64,000 nucleotides of DNA from Porticoccus sp964395715. GTDB lineage: Bacteria; Pseudomonadota; Gammaproteobacteria; Pseudomonadales; Porticoccaceae. The translations under genes were made by a program, and so were the position numbers. The notes under the pieces were generated by a model. The model did not search any database. It was given only the letters and a program-made list of their open reading frames with translations, and was not told where the DNA came from. Where the stretch lies: contig CAYNAU010000005.1 in NCBI GenBank assembly GCA_964395715.1, positions 109,507-173,506 on the forward strand, given 5' to 3'. Below are positions 53,872 to 61,450 of the stretch, piece after piece. How positions within the stretch are numbered: the stretch's first letter is position 1; each line of letters opens with the position of its first letter.

Positions 53872-53878
53872 CTTCAGA

Positions 53879-53929
53879 ATTTGGTGGGTCGTGCTGGATT
53901 CGAACCAGCGACCAATTGGTTAAAAGCCA
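53879..53929. repeat. Distal attachment repeat (tRNA-Lys 3' part)
   Basis: Fifty-one bases identical to 54,891-54,941. It covers the anticodon loop, T-arm, acceptor 3' strand and CCA of tRNA-Lys, plus three bases beyond. It lacks the 5' part and cannot make a tRNA. Confidence 0.92.
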
Positions 53930-53981
53930 CTCGCCCAATCCAAATATTTCCTATATTTTTCAATGTGTTACGATATAGCTC

Positions 53982-54055
53982 TGTCCCATTCGATTGTACA
54001 AACATACAGTATATAACCCATTGTTTTCATTAGGTAAGGTGTTGCGAATGGGACA
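53982..54055. repeat. AATGGGACA boxes near the left end of the element
   Basis: One box is on the minus strand (53,982-53,990) and one on the plus strand (54,047-54,055), both preceded by CG. Two more stand near the right end (54,831-54,839 and 54,850-54,858). Such ends look like arm-type recombinase sites or repressor operators. Confidence 0.5.
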
Positions 54056-54115
54056 ACTTTTTAAGCAGTTTTTTGTAACAATATGAGAGTAGAAAGCCTC
54101 TTCTAGCCATGGTTT

Positions 54116-54739
54116 TTAGTCAGCACAAACAGCTCGAAGTATACGCATCACAAGATCTCTCTCTTCTTGCCCCAAGGACTTAATTAACTGGGAAAATTCT
54201 TGGATTTGATCAGACTCGTCCATCCCAACTTCTCCGATTAGTTGAGACGTCGTGATGCCTAAATATCTTGCCAAGCGCATGAGTTGGTTTATTGAAGGTT
54301 CTCTTCTTCCAGAAAGATAGTGGCCCACGCTACCGCGAGACTTAACCTGAAAAGTACTTTTCAGTTCATCTTGAGTGACACCCTGTTCCTTCATAAGGGC
54401 TCTAGCGATATTTGCCCAAACAGGCACCCCTGTATTTCCCTCTCCACCTACAACTGACACTTTAGTATCAGAGGCAAATTCTTCTTTGGTATCAAAAAAT
54501 GTCTTACTGGCTACATCCATCCAGCCTCTCGGCTTACCAAACCCATTTTCCAACTTTCGGGCTAAATCATCCCCAACCCCTCTTTCCTTCCCGGACTTGG
54601 TTTTAACACGCCTGAGGATGTCGCCAATGTACGCAGGGGTACTATTGCAGCGCCTGGCAACTTCTGATTTGTTGTTTTTTGCTTCGTCTACCAGCTTCCA
54701 CAGATTCTGGTATCGAATTTCCTTGATCGTGATATCCAT
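54116..54739 (-). CDS. Phage-type repressor with two helix-turn-helix domains
   Basis: A 207-residue protein. The first HTH (about residues 5-75: YQNLWKLVDEAKNNKSEVAR, then NSTPAYIGDILRRV, GKPRGWMD) looks like the N-terminus of CI/LexA-like prophage repressors. After a linker, a second XRE-type HTH (about 108-172: ARALMKEQGVTQDELKSTFQ, GSVGHYLSGRREPSINQLMR) replaces the S24 peptidase domain normally found there. No Ser-Lys protease dyad is visible, so SOS self-cleavage is unlikely. It is the only gene of the element. Confidence 0.85.
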   Translation of the reverse strand: MDITIKEIRYQNLWKLVDEAKNNKSEVARRCNSTPAYIGDILRRVKTKSGKERGVGDDLARKLENGFGKPRGWMDVASKTFFDTKEEFASDTKVSVVGGEGNTGVPVWANIARALMKEQGVTQDELKSTFQVKSRGSVGHYLSGRREPSINQLMRLARYLGITTSQLIGEVGMDESDQIQEFSQLIKSLGQEERDLVMRILRAVCAD

Positions 54740-54857
54740 AATTTAACTAAATTACCGCTTAGCAGGGAAAGTAACAAGAAGACAGTTGCTTCTTTGACTC
54801 TGAGATACGACTTGCCAAAAAAGTAGTGGGAATGGGACAGAATCAGTTAAATGGGAC

Positions 54858-54888
54858 AAAAAAAAGAGCCCCCATCGCTGGAGGCTCT
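54858..54888 (-). terminator. Terminator behind intact tRNA-Lys
   Basis: On the minus strand GAGCCTCC and GGGGGCTC arms with one mismatch are followed by eight T. It lies inside the element and substitutes for the displaced terminator at 53,848. Confidence 0.8.
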
Positions 54889-54890
54889 GT

Positions 54891-54941
54891 ATTTGGTGGG
54901 TCGTGCTGGATTCGAACCAGCGACCAATTGGTTAAAAGCCA
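54891..54941. repeat. Proximal attachment repeat within tRNA-Lys
   Basis: Copy of the 51-base repeat that belongs to the intact tRNA-Lys gene. The identity stops in the anticodon stem (54,942), placing the probable crossover in the anticodon loop to T-arm region. Confidence 0.92.
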
Positions 54942-54969
54942 ACTGCTCTACCAACTGAGCTAACGACCC
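54894..54969 (-). tRNA. tRNA-Lys (anticodon TTT)
   Basis: A 76-base tRNA including encoded CCA: acceptor GGGTCGT/ACGACCC, D-arm AGCTCAGTTGGTAGAGC, anticodon stem TTGGC/ACCAA with loop CTTTTAA, T-arm CTGGTTCGAATCCAG. Reads AAA and AAG. Intact despite the neighbouring element. Confidence 0.97.
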
Positions 54970-55016
54970 TTGGAAGAGGCGCATATCTTACTTATGGGCA
55001 ATCAAAAATCAAGTGT

Positions 55017-55709
55017 TTATTTCGAGAGAATATAACGGGTTGGATCTTCAACCCCGGCCTGTTCAAAACCGATTTTGCGCAACCGGCAACTATCACATTT
55101 TCCACAGGCCAATCCCTCTTCCGTGGCCTGATAACAGGATACGGTTTGCGAGTAATCCACACCGGCTTGCATCCCCAATTGAATAATTTCAGCCTTGGTC
55201 AGATCAATCAGTGGCTTGTTGATGCGCAAATAGCGACCTTCTACACCAGCCTTGGTAGCAAGATTGGCCATACTCTCAAAAGCCTGGATATATTCCGGCC
55301 GACAGTCCGGGTAGCCGGAATAATCCACCGCATTCACACCGATAAAAATATCGCAGGCTTCCAGTACTTCGGCCCAGCCCAGGGCAATCGACAGGAATAC
55401 TGTATTGCGGGCGGGCACATAGGTGACGGGAATACCGCTGGTCTCTTCTTCCGGTACTAGAATGCTGTCATCGGTGAGTGCGGAGCCGCCAATGGTGCGC
55501 AGGTCCAGCTGCACCACTTTGTGCTGTTCTGCACCCAATTGTTCGGAACATCGCTGTGCAGCCGCCAGCTCCGCATGGGCCCGCTGCCCGTAATCAAAAC
55601 TGAGCGTAAAACAACGAAACCCCTGCTGGCGGGCCATCGCGAGTACCGTGGTGGAGTCGAGGCCACCCGACACCAAAACAACGGCTTTCTTGTCTGTTTC
55701 ATTCATCAA
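55017..55709 (-). CDS. queC: 7-cyano-7-deazaguanine synthase QueC
   Basis: Makes preQ0 from 7-carboxy-7-deazaguanine in queuosine synthesis. The 230-residue protein has the ATP pyrophosphatase loop VVLVSGGLDSTTVLAMARQ and the zinc motif CYQATEEGLACGKCDSCRLR. It starts with two ATG codons at 55,709 and 55,706 directly after queE. queD is not in the window. Confidence 0.96.
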   Translation of the reverse strand: MMNETDKKAVVLVSGGLDSTTVLAMARQQGFRCFTLSFDYGQRAHAELAAAQRCSEQLGAEQHKVVQLDLRTIGGSALTDDSILVPEEETSGIPVTYVPARNTVFLSIALGWAEVLEACDIFIGVNAVDYSGYPDCRPEYIQAFESMANLATKAGVEGRYLRINKPLIDLTKAEIIQLGMQAGVDYSQTVSCYQATEEGLACGKCDSCRLRKIGFEQAGVEDPTRYILSK

Positions 55710-56360
55710 TCAATGTCCCGGGGTATCGTTCCACAGCAGTTTGTGCAGTTGTAACTGGAATCTTACCGGCAGCCTGTCTTCCAGAATCCACTCTGCCAGC
55801 TCTTTTCCCTGTAGTGAACCATGGCTTGGGGAGAACAGGATTTCGTCTACCCGCTCGGTCAGGGACAGCTCGTCCAGCTTCAACCTCGCCCATTCGTAGT
55901 CCTGACGGTCACAGATCACAAATTTTATCTGGTCGGTGGATTGTAACAGCGCGAGGTTGTCATAAAGATTCCGATGAGCCTCACCGGAAGCGGGGGTTTT
56001 CAGGTCCATGACCTTGACGACGCGGGGATCAACATCCGCAATGGACATCGCTCCGGCCGTCTCCAGTGACACGGCATAGCCGCGATCGCAAAGTGCCGTC
56101 AAAAGCTCTAGACAGGGTTTCTGTGCCAGCGGTTCACCCCCTGTGACACAAACCCGCGGGGTTGAGAAAACTTCCACTTCATCAAGAATTTGCGCCAGGG
56201 TTTTCCTCTCACCGCCATAGAATGCATATTCCGTGTCGCAGTAGTGGCAGCGCAATGGACAACCAGTCAGACGCACAAACACCGTTGGCAGGCCAACGGT
56301 GGAGGATTCACCCTGCAGGGAGTGAAAAATCTCGGTGATTCTAAGGGATGTCTGTTCCAT
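55710..56360 (-). CDS. queE: 7-carboxy-7-deazaguanine synthase QueE
   Basis: Radical SAM enzyme of the same pathway. The 216-residue protein has HSLQGESSTVGLPTVFVRLT and the cluster motif GCPLRCHYCDTEYAF (CxxxCxxC form), then VCVTGGEPLAQKPCLELL. It is directly upstream of queC with no gap, and follows cpoB on the same strand. Confidence 0.95.
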   Translation of the reverse strand: MEQTSLRITEIFHSLQGESSTVGLPTVFVRLTGCPLRCHYCDTEYAFYGGERKTLAQILDEVEVFSTPRVCVTGGEPLAQKPCLELLTALCDRGYAVSLETAGAMSIADVDPRVVKVMDLKTPASGEAHRNLYDNLALLQSTDQIKFVICDRQDYEWARLKLDELSLTERVDEILFSPSHGSLQGKELAEWILEDRLPVRFQLQLHKLLWNDTPGH

Positions 56361-56425
56361 GAAAGTTCGACTACGCGGCAGAAACCGCGCAGTTTAACGG
56401 AAAAAACCGGCAACAGGTTATACAG

Positions 56426-57214
56426 CTAGAAGTTTTCTCTGAGATAGCTCTGCGCTAATTTGGCGGCATTATCATTACCCGCAGCAGCTTTCTCAAGCAG
56501 AGACTTGGCCTGCGTTTTATCGCCCATCAAGTGATACACCAACCCCAACTTGAACGTGGCATCAGAGGCTTTACGGTGTGCCGGGTAACTGGAAATAACG
56601 GTGTTGAACGATTGCCGGGCCTGTTCCAGGTTGTTTTGCAGCAGGTAGATTTCACCCAACCAATAATGTGCATTGGCTGTGTACACACCACTGGGAAACT
56701 GTTCAATATGCTGTTTGAACAATGTCGTTGCCTCTGCAGTTTTGCCCGCTTTTAACGCATTGTAAGCGGCAGTGTAATCAGCCGCCTCGTCACCCGACGC
56801 AGGTGCCGGCTTTGCACTTGGGCTGGCGGAAGTCGACGTGGTGGTTGTCGGGGCTGAATTAGCTGCTGGTGTGGCCTGAGTTGCCGCAGTGCCAGTACTC
56901 ATCCCGCTGAGACGGCGATCCAGATCCATGTAATCATCCAGCTGACGGGCTTTAAGCTGCTTAATATCATTGCTCAGTTCCTCGACCATACCACGCAGAG
57001 TTCGCACCTCATCCTGAAGTATCTGTAGCTGGTAATGGGTGTCACCCACTGCCGCCGGTGCCACTGGCTGAGGAGTCGGAGTCACCGGCACTGGAACGGG
57101 AATCGGAGGGGGATTATAGGCGGGCTCACTGCCAATTTCGGAGACTGGAGCCGCTGCGTGAAGCGTTAGAGGGATGCAGGCAAATAGGAGGGTGCTGGCG
57201 ATAAAAGCGCGCAT
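56426..57214 (-). CDS. cpoB: Cell-division coordinator CpoB (YbgF)
   Basis: Periplasmic TolA/PBP1B partner linking outer-membrane constriction to wall synthesis. The 262-residue precursor has a signal peptide (MRAFIASTLLFACIPLTLHA), an N-terminal coiled coil for trimerisation (LQILQDEVRTLRGMVEELSN), a Thr/Ser/Ala-rich linker and C-terminal TPR repeats (ADYTAAYNALKAGKTAEATT, YWLGEIYLLQNNLEQARQSF, KLGLVYHLMGDKTQAKSLLE). It ends the tol-pal cluster. Confidence 0.94.
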   Translation of the reverse strand: MRAFIASTLLFACIPLTLHAAAPVSEIGSEPAYNPPPIPVPVPVTPTPQPVAPAAVGDTHYQLQILQDEVRTLRGMVEELSNDIKQLKARQLDDYMDLDRRLSGMSTGTAATQATPAANSAPTTTTSTSASPSAKPAPASGDEAADYTAAYNALKAGKTAEATTLFKQHIEQFPSGVYTANAHYWLGEIYLLQNNLEQARQSFNTVISSYPAHRKASDATFKLGLVYHLMGDKTQAKSLLEKAAAGNDNAAKLAQSYLRENF

Positions 57215-57363
57215 GAGTCATACCCCTGATAAATTAAGCAGACCCTGATATGGACAAGCAGAATGTGCAGAAGTTGTTATCGAGCAAGCTGTCAAAATAC
57301 CCTGACAGCTAAAAGCGTCCGGCGCGACTACACACCGGACGCCATTCACAAAGCAGTTAGCCT

Positions 57364-57870
57364 TTACTTCATTTCAACACGACGGTTCAGGGCCCATGAA
57401 GCTTCGTTGCTGCCCATGGCAGCCGGGCTTTCTTCGCCGTAGCTAATCACTTCCATAACACTGGCGCTTACACCTTCCTGAATCAGGAAATCACGAACAG
57501 AGTTGGCACGACGTTCACCCAGAGCCATGTTGTACTCACGGGTACCGCGCTCATCCGCATGACCTTCCAGGCGAATGTTAACTGCCGGGTGGGCTTTCAA
57601 CCATTCCGCGTGCAGACGCAGGGCAGCTCGAGCTTCAGCATTCAATACAGCCTTGTCGAACTCAAAGTAGAATACACGGGCTACTGCACTGTCAGTGCCC
57701 AGTGTGGCGCCACTTACGTCCTGAGTGCTCACGGTACCAGTGGTGACGGATTGGCTCGGCATAGAGGTGGATGCAGAAGCGTCTTCATCGCTACCAGTGG
57801 TGGAACAGCCCGACAACAGCGCCGCCATAAAAGAGATGATTGCGCCATATTTGAGCAGTTGTGTCTTCAT
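57364..57870 (-). CDS. pal: Peptidoglycan-associated lipoprotein Pal
   Basis: Outer-membrane lipoprotein that binds peptidoglycan and the Tol complex. The 168-residue precursor has lipobox LLSGC (Cys 22) and an OmpA-like domain with LEGHADERGTREYNMALGER, RANSVRDFLIQEGV and the terminal WALNRRVEMK. It follows tolB by about 30 bases. Confidence 0.97.
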   Translation of the reverse strand: MKTQLLKYGAIISFMAALLSGCSTTGSDEDASASTSMPSQSVTTGTVSTQDVSGATLGTDSAVARVFYFEFDKAVLNAEARAALRLHAEWLKAHPAVNIRLEGHADERGTREYNMALGERRANSVRDFLIQEGVSASVMEVISYGEESPAAMGSNEASWALNRRVEMK

Positions 57871-57901
57871 TGTAATCTCCTGTAACTAAAAACAAGCTTG
57901 T

Positions 57902-59191
57902 TTATTTGGGTGACCAGGCAGGTTCTCGGACATCTCCGAGCCTCGCTGGCAATAAAAATTTCACACCCGCATCCAGTGAAACAGCCGCCAGTACTCCCTT
58001 GTCGCCTTGTTTGGTAGCATACAAAAGCATAGCACCATTAGGGGCAACGGTTGGGGACTCATCCAGATACGTTTGTGTTAAAACTCGCAGGTCGCCCGTA
58101 ACCAGATCCTGTGTTGCGATATGAAAGTTGCCATTATCGCGGTGTACCATGACCAAAGTACGCCCATCAGGAGCAAGTCTTGGTCTGGCGTTGTACGACC
58201 CCGCAAAGGTTAAGCGTTCTACCCTCCCACTTGCAATGGCCAGTTTGTAAATTTGTGGTGTACCCCCCCTATCCGAGGTAAAAATCAGTGATTTTCCGTC
58301 CGGAGTCCAGTTTGGCTCGGTATCAATGGCGAAGTGACTGGTTACTCTGCTGAACTGGCGAGTGGTCAGATCAAAGGTATAAATTTCCGGATTTCCATCT
58401 TTGGAAAGAACCAAGGCCAGCTTGCGACCATCCGGGGACCATGAAGGCGCACCGTTCAGTCCTTTGAAATTGGTCAGCTGTTCGCGGGCACCCGTGGCCA
58501 GCCGTTGCCTGAAAATGGCCGGCCTACCGGTTTCAAATGAGACGTAAACCAGTTCACTGGCATCCGGAGACCAGGCGGGCGACATGATCGGCTGGCGGGA
58601 CTCAAGCAACATGCGCTCCCGGTGGCCGTCTGCATCAGACACCATCAGGCGAAAATTCATGCTGCCGTCCTTGGGATAGGCCGTCACATAAGCGACCCGG
58701 GTGGAAAAGGCACCAGGGATTCCGGTGATGGCCTCGTAAACCTGGTCGCTGATGTAGTGGGCCATGTCCCTGAATTGTGTCGATCCGCCATCCACCACTT
58801 TGGTAAAGACCGTGCGTCCGCCAGTGATTTCAACCAGGCTGAAGGTGATCCTGTAACGGCCGGCATTTTCAACCACTTGCCCGACCACCAGATACTCGCT
58901 GCCGAGAATGCGCCAATCCCGGTAATACACCTCTTTAATAGTGGCGGGAAATGACAACATATTCTGGCGTGGAATAGGGCTGAACAGACCGCTGCGCTGC
59001 AGATCACTGGACACAATATTGCTGACATCCTCCGGCAATGCCCGCCCAGACTGGGTGATCGGCGGAATGGCTATGCGCGTGGGGTTATCCACCCCCTGGG
59101 TAATTTCAATGGTGAATTCGGCCGCAGCCGGGGACAGCCAAAACAGCGTGGTCAAGGCAAGGGAAAGAACCAACCCTAATTTTTTGCTCAC
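57902..59191 (-). CDS. tolB: Tol-Pal system protein TolB
   Basis: Periplasmic beta-propeller that binds Pal and TolA. The 429-residue precursor has a signal peptide (MSKKLGLVLSLALTTLFWLS, cleavage after PAAA). The N-terminal domain contains IAIPPI and SGLFSPI. The propeller shows repeated WSPDG/SPDA/TPDGKSL blades (for example PSWSPDGRKLALVLSKDGNP). It starts four bases after tolA. Confidence 0.96.
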   Translation of the reverse strand: MSKKLGLVLSLALTTLFWLSPAAAEFTIEITQGVDNPTRIAIPPITQSGRALPEDVSNIVSSDLQRSGLFSPIPRQNMLSFPATIKEVYYRDWRILGSEYLVVGQVVENAGRYRITFSLVEITGGRTVFTKVVDGGSTQFRDMAHYISDQVYEAITGIPGAFSTRVAYVTAYPKDGSMNFRLMVSDADGHRERMLLESRQPIMSPAWSPDASELVYVSFETGRPAIFRQRLATGAREQLTNFKGLNGAPSWSPDGRKLALVLSKDGNPEIYTFDLTTRQFSRVTSHFAIDTEPNWTPDGKSLIFTSDRGGTPQIYKLAIASGRVERLTFAGSYNARPRLAPDGRTLVMVHRDNGNFHIATQDLVTGDLRVLTQTYLDESPTVAPNGAMLLYATKQGDKGVLAAVSLDAGVKFLLPARLGDVREPAWSPK

Positions 59192-59194
59192 AGG

Positions 59195-59914
59195 TTATAA
59201 CCTCAAATCATCTGGTCTGAATACCAGGGTCAACCGACGAAAATACTTGTCGAATACCCTGGGATTCTCAATTTCTTTCAACTTCTCAAAACGGCCCACT
59301 TTATGTACCGCCTGCTCGGCAGAGCGGTCAAACGCGGAATTGCCACTGGAACGTACCACACTGACGCTGATGACCTGACCTGTGGGAACCAGTTGAACCA
59401 GTAGCTCAACCTCCATCTCCCGGCGGGCGCTCGGTGGTCGGCTCCAGTTTGCCGCAATACGCTCAAAAATATAGTCATGGTAGCTGGCCGCTATCTCTTC
59501 TTCATTCGATGCGGCCAGAAACTCTTCTTCCTCTGCCAGCGCGCTGGCCAGTTGCTGTTGCAACTGTTTTTTATCCGGCTCCGGTTTTGGTGCCGGCTTG
59601 GGTTCCGGTTTCGGCGCCGGCTTGGGCTTCGGCGCTGGTTTTGGTACCGGTTTCGGCGCCGGCTTGGGTTTCGGTTTAGGCGCCGGCTTTGCTGTCGGCT
59701 TGGGTTTCGGTTTGGGCTTGGCGACAGGCTTAGGCTGCGGCTTCGCCTTTTGCTGCAACGTCATCAACTTAGCCTGTACATATTTGGGTGGTGCCACTTT
59801 GCGCTGTTTATGCTCCGGCTCCCAATGCCATACCATCAGCATCACCACGCCGGCATGCAACAGCAGGCTGACCAGAATGGCGACCGTATATGTGGAAGCT
59901 TTGCCCGAAAACAC
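59195..59914 (-). CDS. tolA: TolA, short, with PKP repeat spacer
   Basis: Inner-membrane protein spanning the periplasm between TolQR and Pal/TolB. A single N-terminal helix (VAILVSLLLHAGVVMLMVW) is followed by a long PKPxPKPxPKP-type spacer (about residues 58-113) and a globular C-terminal TolA/TonB-like domain (EVELLVQLVPTGQVISVSVV). At 239 residues it is shorter than E. coli TolA (about 420), with a PK-rich instead of helical Ala/Lys spacer. The DNA of 59,580-59,750 is highly repetitive. Confidence 0.93.
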   Translation of the reverse strand: MFSGKASTYTVAILVSLLLHAGVVMLMVWHWEPEHKQRKVAPPKYVQAKLMTLQQKAKPQPKPVAKPKPKPKPTAKPAPKPKPKPAPKPVPKPAPKPKPAPKPEPKPAPKPEPDKKQLQQQLASALAEEEEFLAASNEEEIAASYHDYIFERIAANWSRPPSARREMEVELLVQLVPTGQVISVSVVRSSGNSAFDRSAEQAVHKVGRFEKLKEIENPRVFDKYFRRLTLVFRPDDLRL

Positions 59915-59919
59915 AGTGG

Positions 59920-60354
59920 TCAGTTTCTTCCAGGCGGCTCTGTCACCAACCCGACCGAAGGTGCCCCGGCTCCCTGCAGCTGGCTCATGAGCTGCACCAC
60001 CGTGCCATAATCCACGGCTTTATCACCCCACACCAGTACCGGGGTTTTGGGCTGTACACCCATCACCTTTTTGACCTTGTCGACAATCACATCCAGGGAT
60101 TGCTGCTCATTCTTGCCATTGCCCAGATCCAGGTAATACGTACCATCTGCTTTGACAGAGACGATCAGCGGCTCCAGATCTTTATCTTCCAGGGGGGCGG
60201 AAGGCGCTTGGGGCAACTCCACCTTAACCCCCTGCATCAGCAGCGGTGCGGTGACCATGAAGACAATCAGCAGGACCAGCATTACGTCGATGTATGGCAC
60301 CACATTAATTTCTGCAACCAGGCGGCGTTTTTGCCGGGGACCTTTCATACTCAA
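59920..60354 (-). CDS. tolR: Tol-Pal system protein TolR
   Basis: ExbD-like subunit with one membrane helix (VVPYIDVMLVLLIVFMVTAP) containing the functional Asp, and a periplasmic domain ending GLVTEPPGR. The 144-residue length is normal. It starts inside the tolQ stop (four-base overlap). Confidence 0.96.
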   Translation of the reverse strand: MSMKGPRQKRRLVAEINVVPYIDVMLVLLIVFMVTAPLLMQGVKVELPQAPSAPLEDKDLEPLIVSVKADGTYYLDLGNGKNEQQSLDVIVDKVKKVMGVQPKTPVLVWGDKAVDYGTVVQLMSQLQGAGAPSVGLVTEPPGRN

Positions 60355-61028
60355 TCACCGTGAATGCGGCGGTGGAGAATACTGGAAAACTCTTCGGCAA
60401 AGGTTTCATAGCTGCTGTAAATACTGTCTGCCGACGCCGAGTAACGGTTATAGGCAAGCACCGCGGGAATCGCAGCAAACAACCCCATCGCCGTAGCAAT
60501 CAGCGCCTCTGAAATACCCGGAGCGACGGTTGCCAGGGTTGCCTGCTGCACCGTAGCCAGGCCACGAAATGCATTCATGATTCCCCAGACCGTGCCAAAC
60601 AGGCCGATATAAGGACTCACGGAAGCCACGCTGGCGAGGAAGGGCAAATTGCGGTTGAGGCGCTCTTCTTCCCGTGACAGGGCTACACGCATGGACCTCT
60701 CGGTTCCCTCCATTACGGTATCGGGATCAACATGACTTTTCTGCTGTGCCAGCCGGTTAAATTCACGGAATCCTGCGCGGAACACACTGGATAGCCCTTC
60801 CACCGAGCCCTGCGCGCCGCAGTCATGGTAGAGCTGGTTAAGGTCGATACCGGACCAGAAGTTATCCTCGAACTTGCGCAGTGTGTGAGCGGCATTTCTC
60901 AAATACAGGCCACGCTGGACAATCATGACCCACGAGATGATTGAAGCGAAGAACAACAGCAACATGACAAACTGCACCAGCAGCGTGGCATTGGCTATCA
61001 GGCTCCAGAGGGATAAATGATCGTTCAC
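60351..61028 (-). CDS. tolQ: Tol-Pal system protein TolQ
   Basis: ExbB/MotA-like proton channel of 225 residues with three membrane helices (LLLFFASIISWVMIVQ; YIGLFGTVWGIMNAFRGLAT; ALIATAMGLFAAIPAVLAYN). These carry the family TVWGIMNAF and PGISEALIATAMGL. It follows ybgC by 20 bases. Confidence 0.96.
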   Translation of the reverse strand: MNDHLSLWSLIANATLLVQFVMLLLFFASIISWVMIVQRGLYLRNAAHTLRKFEDNFWSGIDLNQLYHDCGAQGSVEGLSSVFRAGFREFNRLAQQKSHVDPDTVMEGTERSMRVALSREEERLNRNLPFLASVASVSPYIGLFGTVWGIMNAFRGLATVQQATLATVAPGISEALIATAMGLFAAIPAVLAYNRYSASADSIYSSYETFAEEFSSILHRRIHGD

Positions 61029-61048
61029 CGGTTACTCCCGTCAGGTTA

Positions 61049-61450
61049 TCAGAGTGCAGATTTGAGGGTCTGCATCATATTTTCAGGAATGGCTACCGGG
61101 CGTTTGCTGTCGTGATCGATACAGGCTGCCCGCACAGTCCCTTCCACTAAAATTTGTTCGCCGCGTTTTACCGTCTGGGCGATGGTAAAGGATGTTCTTG
61201 TCACACCCACCAGCCGCGCGGTAGCAATGATTTGGTCGTCCAGCACCGCCGGAACACGATATTTCAATTCCACAGAATGCACTACGAACTGCATCCCATC
61301 AAAAAGAGCAGGTTTGTCATACCCGAGGGTCCGCATCAATTCAGTACGGGCACGTTCCAGGTATTTCAGGTAGTTGGCGTAGTAGACGATGCCACCCGCG
61401 TCGGTATCTTCCACGTAGACGCGAATGGGTAGACAATATTCTTTGGTCAT
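61049..61450 (-). CDS. ybgC: Acyl-CoA thioesterase YbgC
   Basis: Hot-dog thioesterase of 133 residues, start of the tol-pal gene set. Motif VYVEDTDAGGIVYYANYLKY contains the catalytic Asp. Its ATG overlaps ruvB by four bases, so Tol and Ruv genes share a transcript. Confidence 0.95.
   Translation of the reverse strand: MTKEYCLPIRVYVEDTDAGGIVYYANYLKYLERARTELMRTLGYDKPALFDGMQFVVHSVELKYRVPAVLDDQIIATARLVGVTRTSFTIAQTVKRGEQILVEGTVRAACIDHDSKRPVAIPENMMQTLKSAL

Larger units (their letters stand above)
53879..54941. mobile_element. ~1 kb cryptic element at tRNA-Lys, no integrase
   Basis: A 51-base direct repeat of the 3' part of tRNA-Lys lies at 53,879-53,929 and 54,891-54,941; the right copy is within the intact tRNA. 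The interior holds one repressor gene and four copies of AATGGGACA near the two ends. Duplicated tRNA 3' ends mark integrase-mediated insertion. No integrase or replication gene is present, so this is a deletion remnant or a minimal satellite mobilised in trans. Confidence 0.8.

Noticed and set aside
53879..53929. Second tRNA-Lys gene
   Set aside because: Only the 3' part is present; the D-arm and 5' acceptor strand are missing, so it is an attachment repeat.
59580..59750. Possible CRISPR-like or VNTR array
   Set aside because: The repeats are codon-level repeats of Pro-Lys in TolA without unique spacers.
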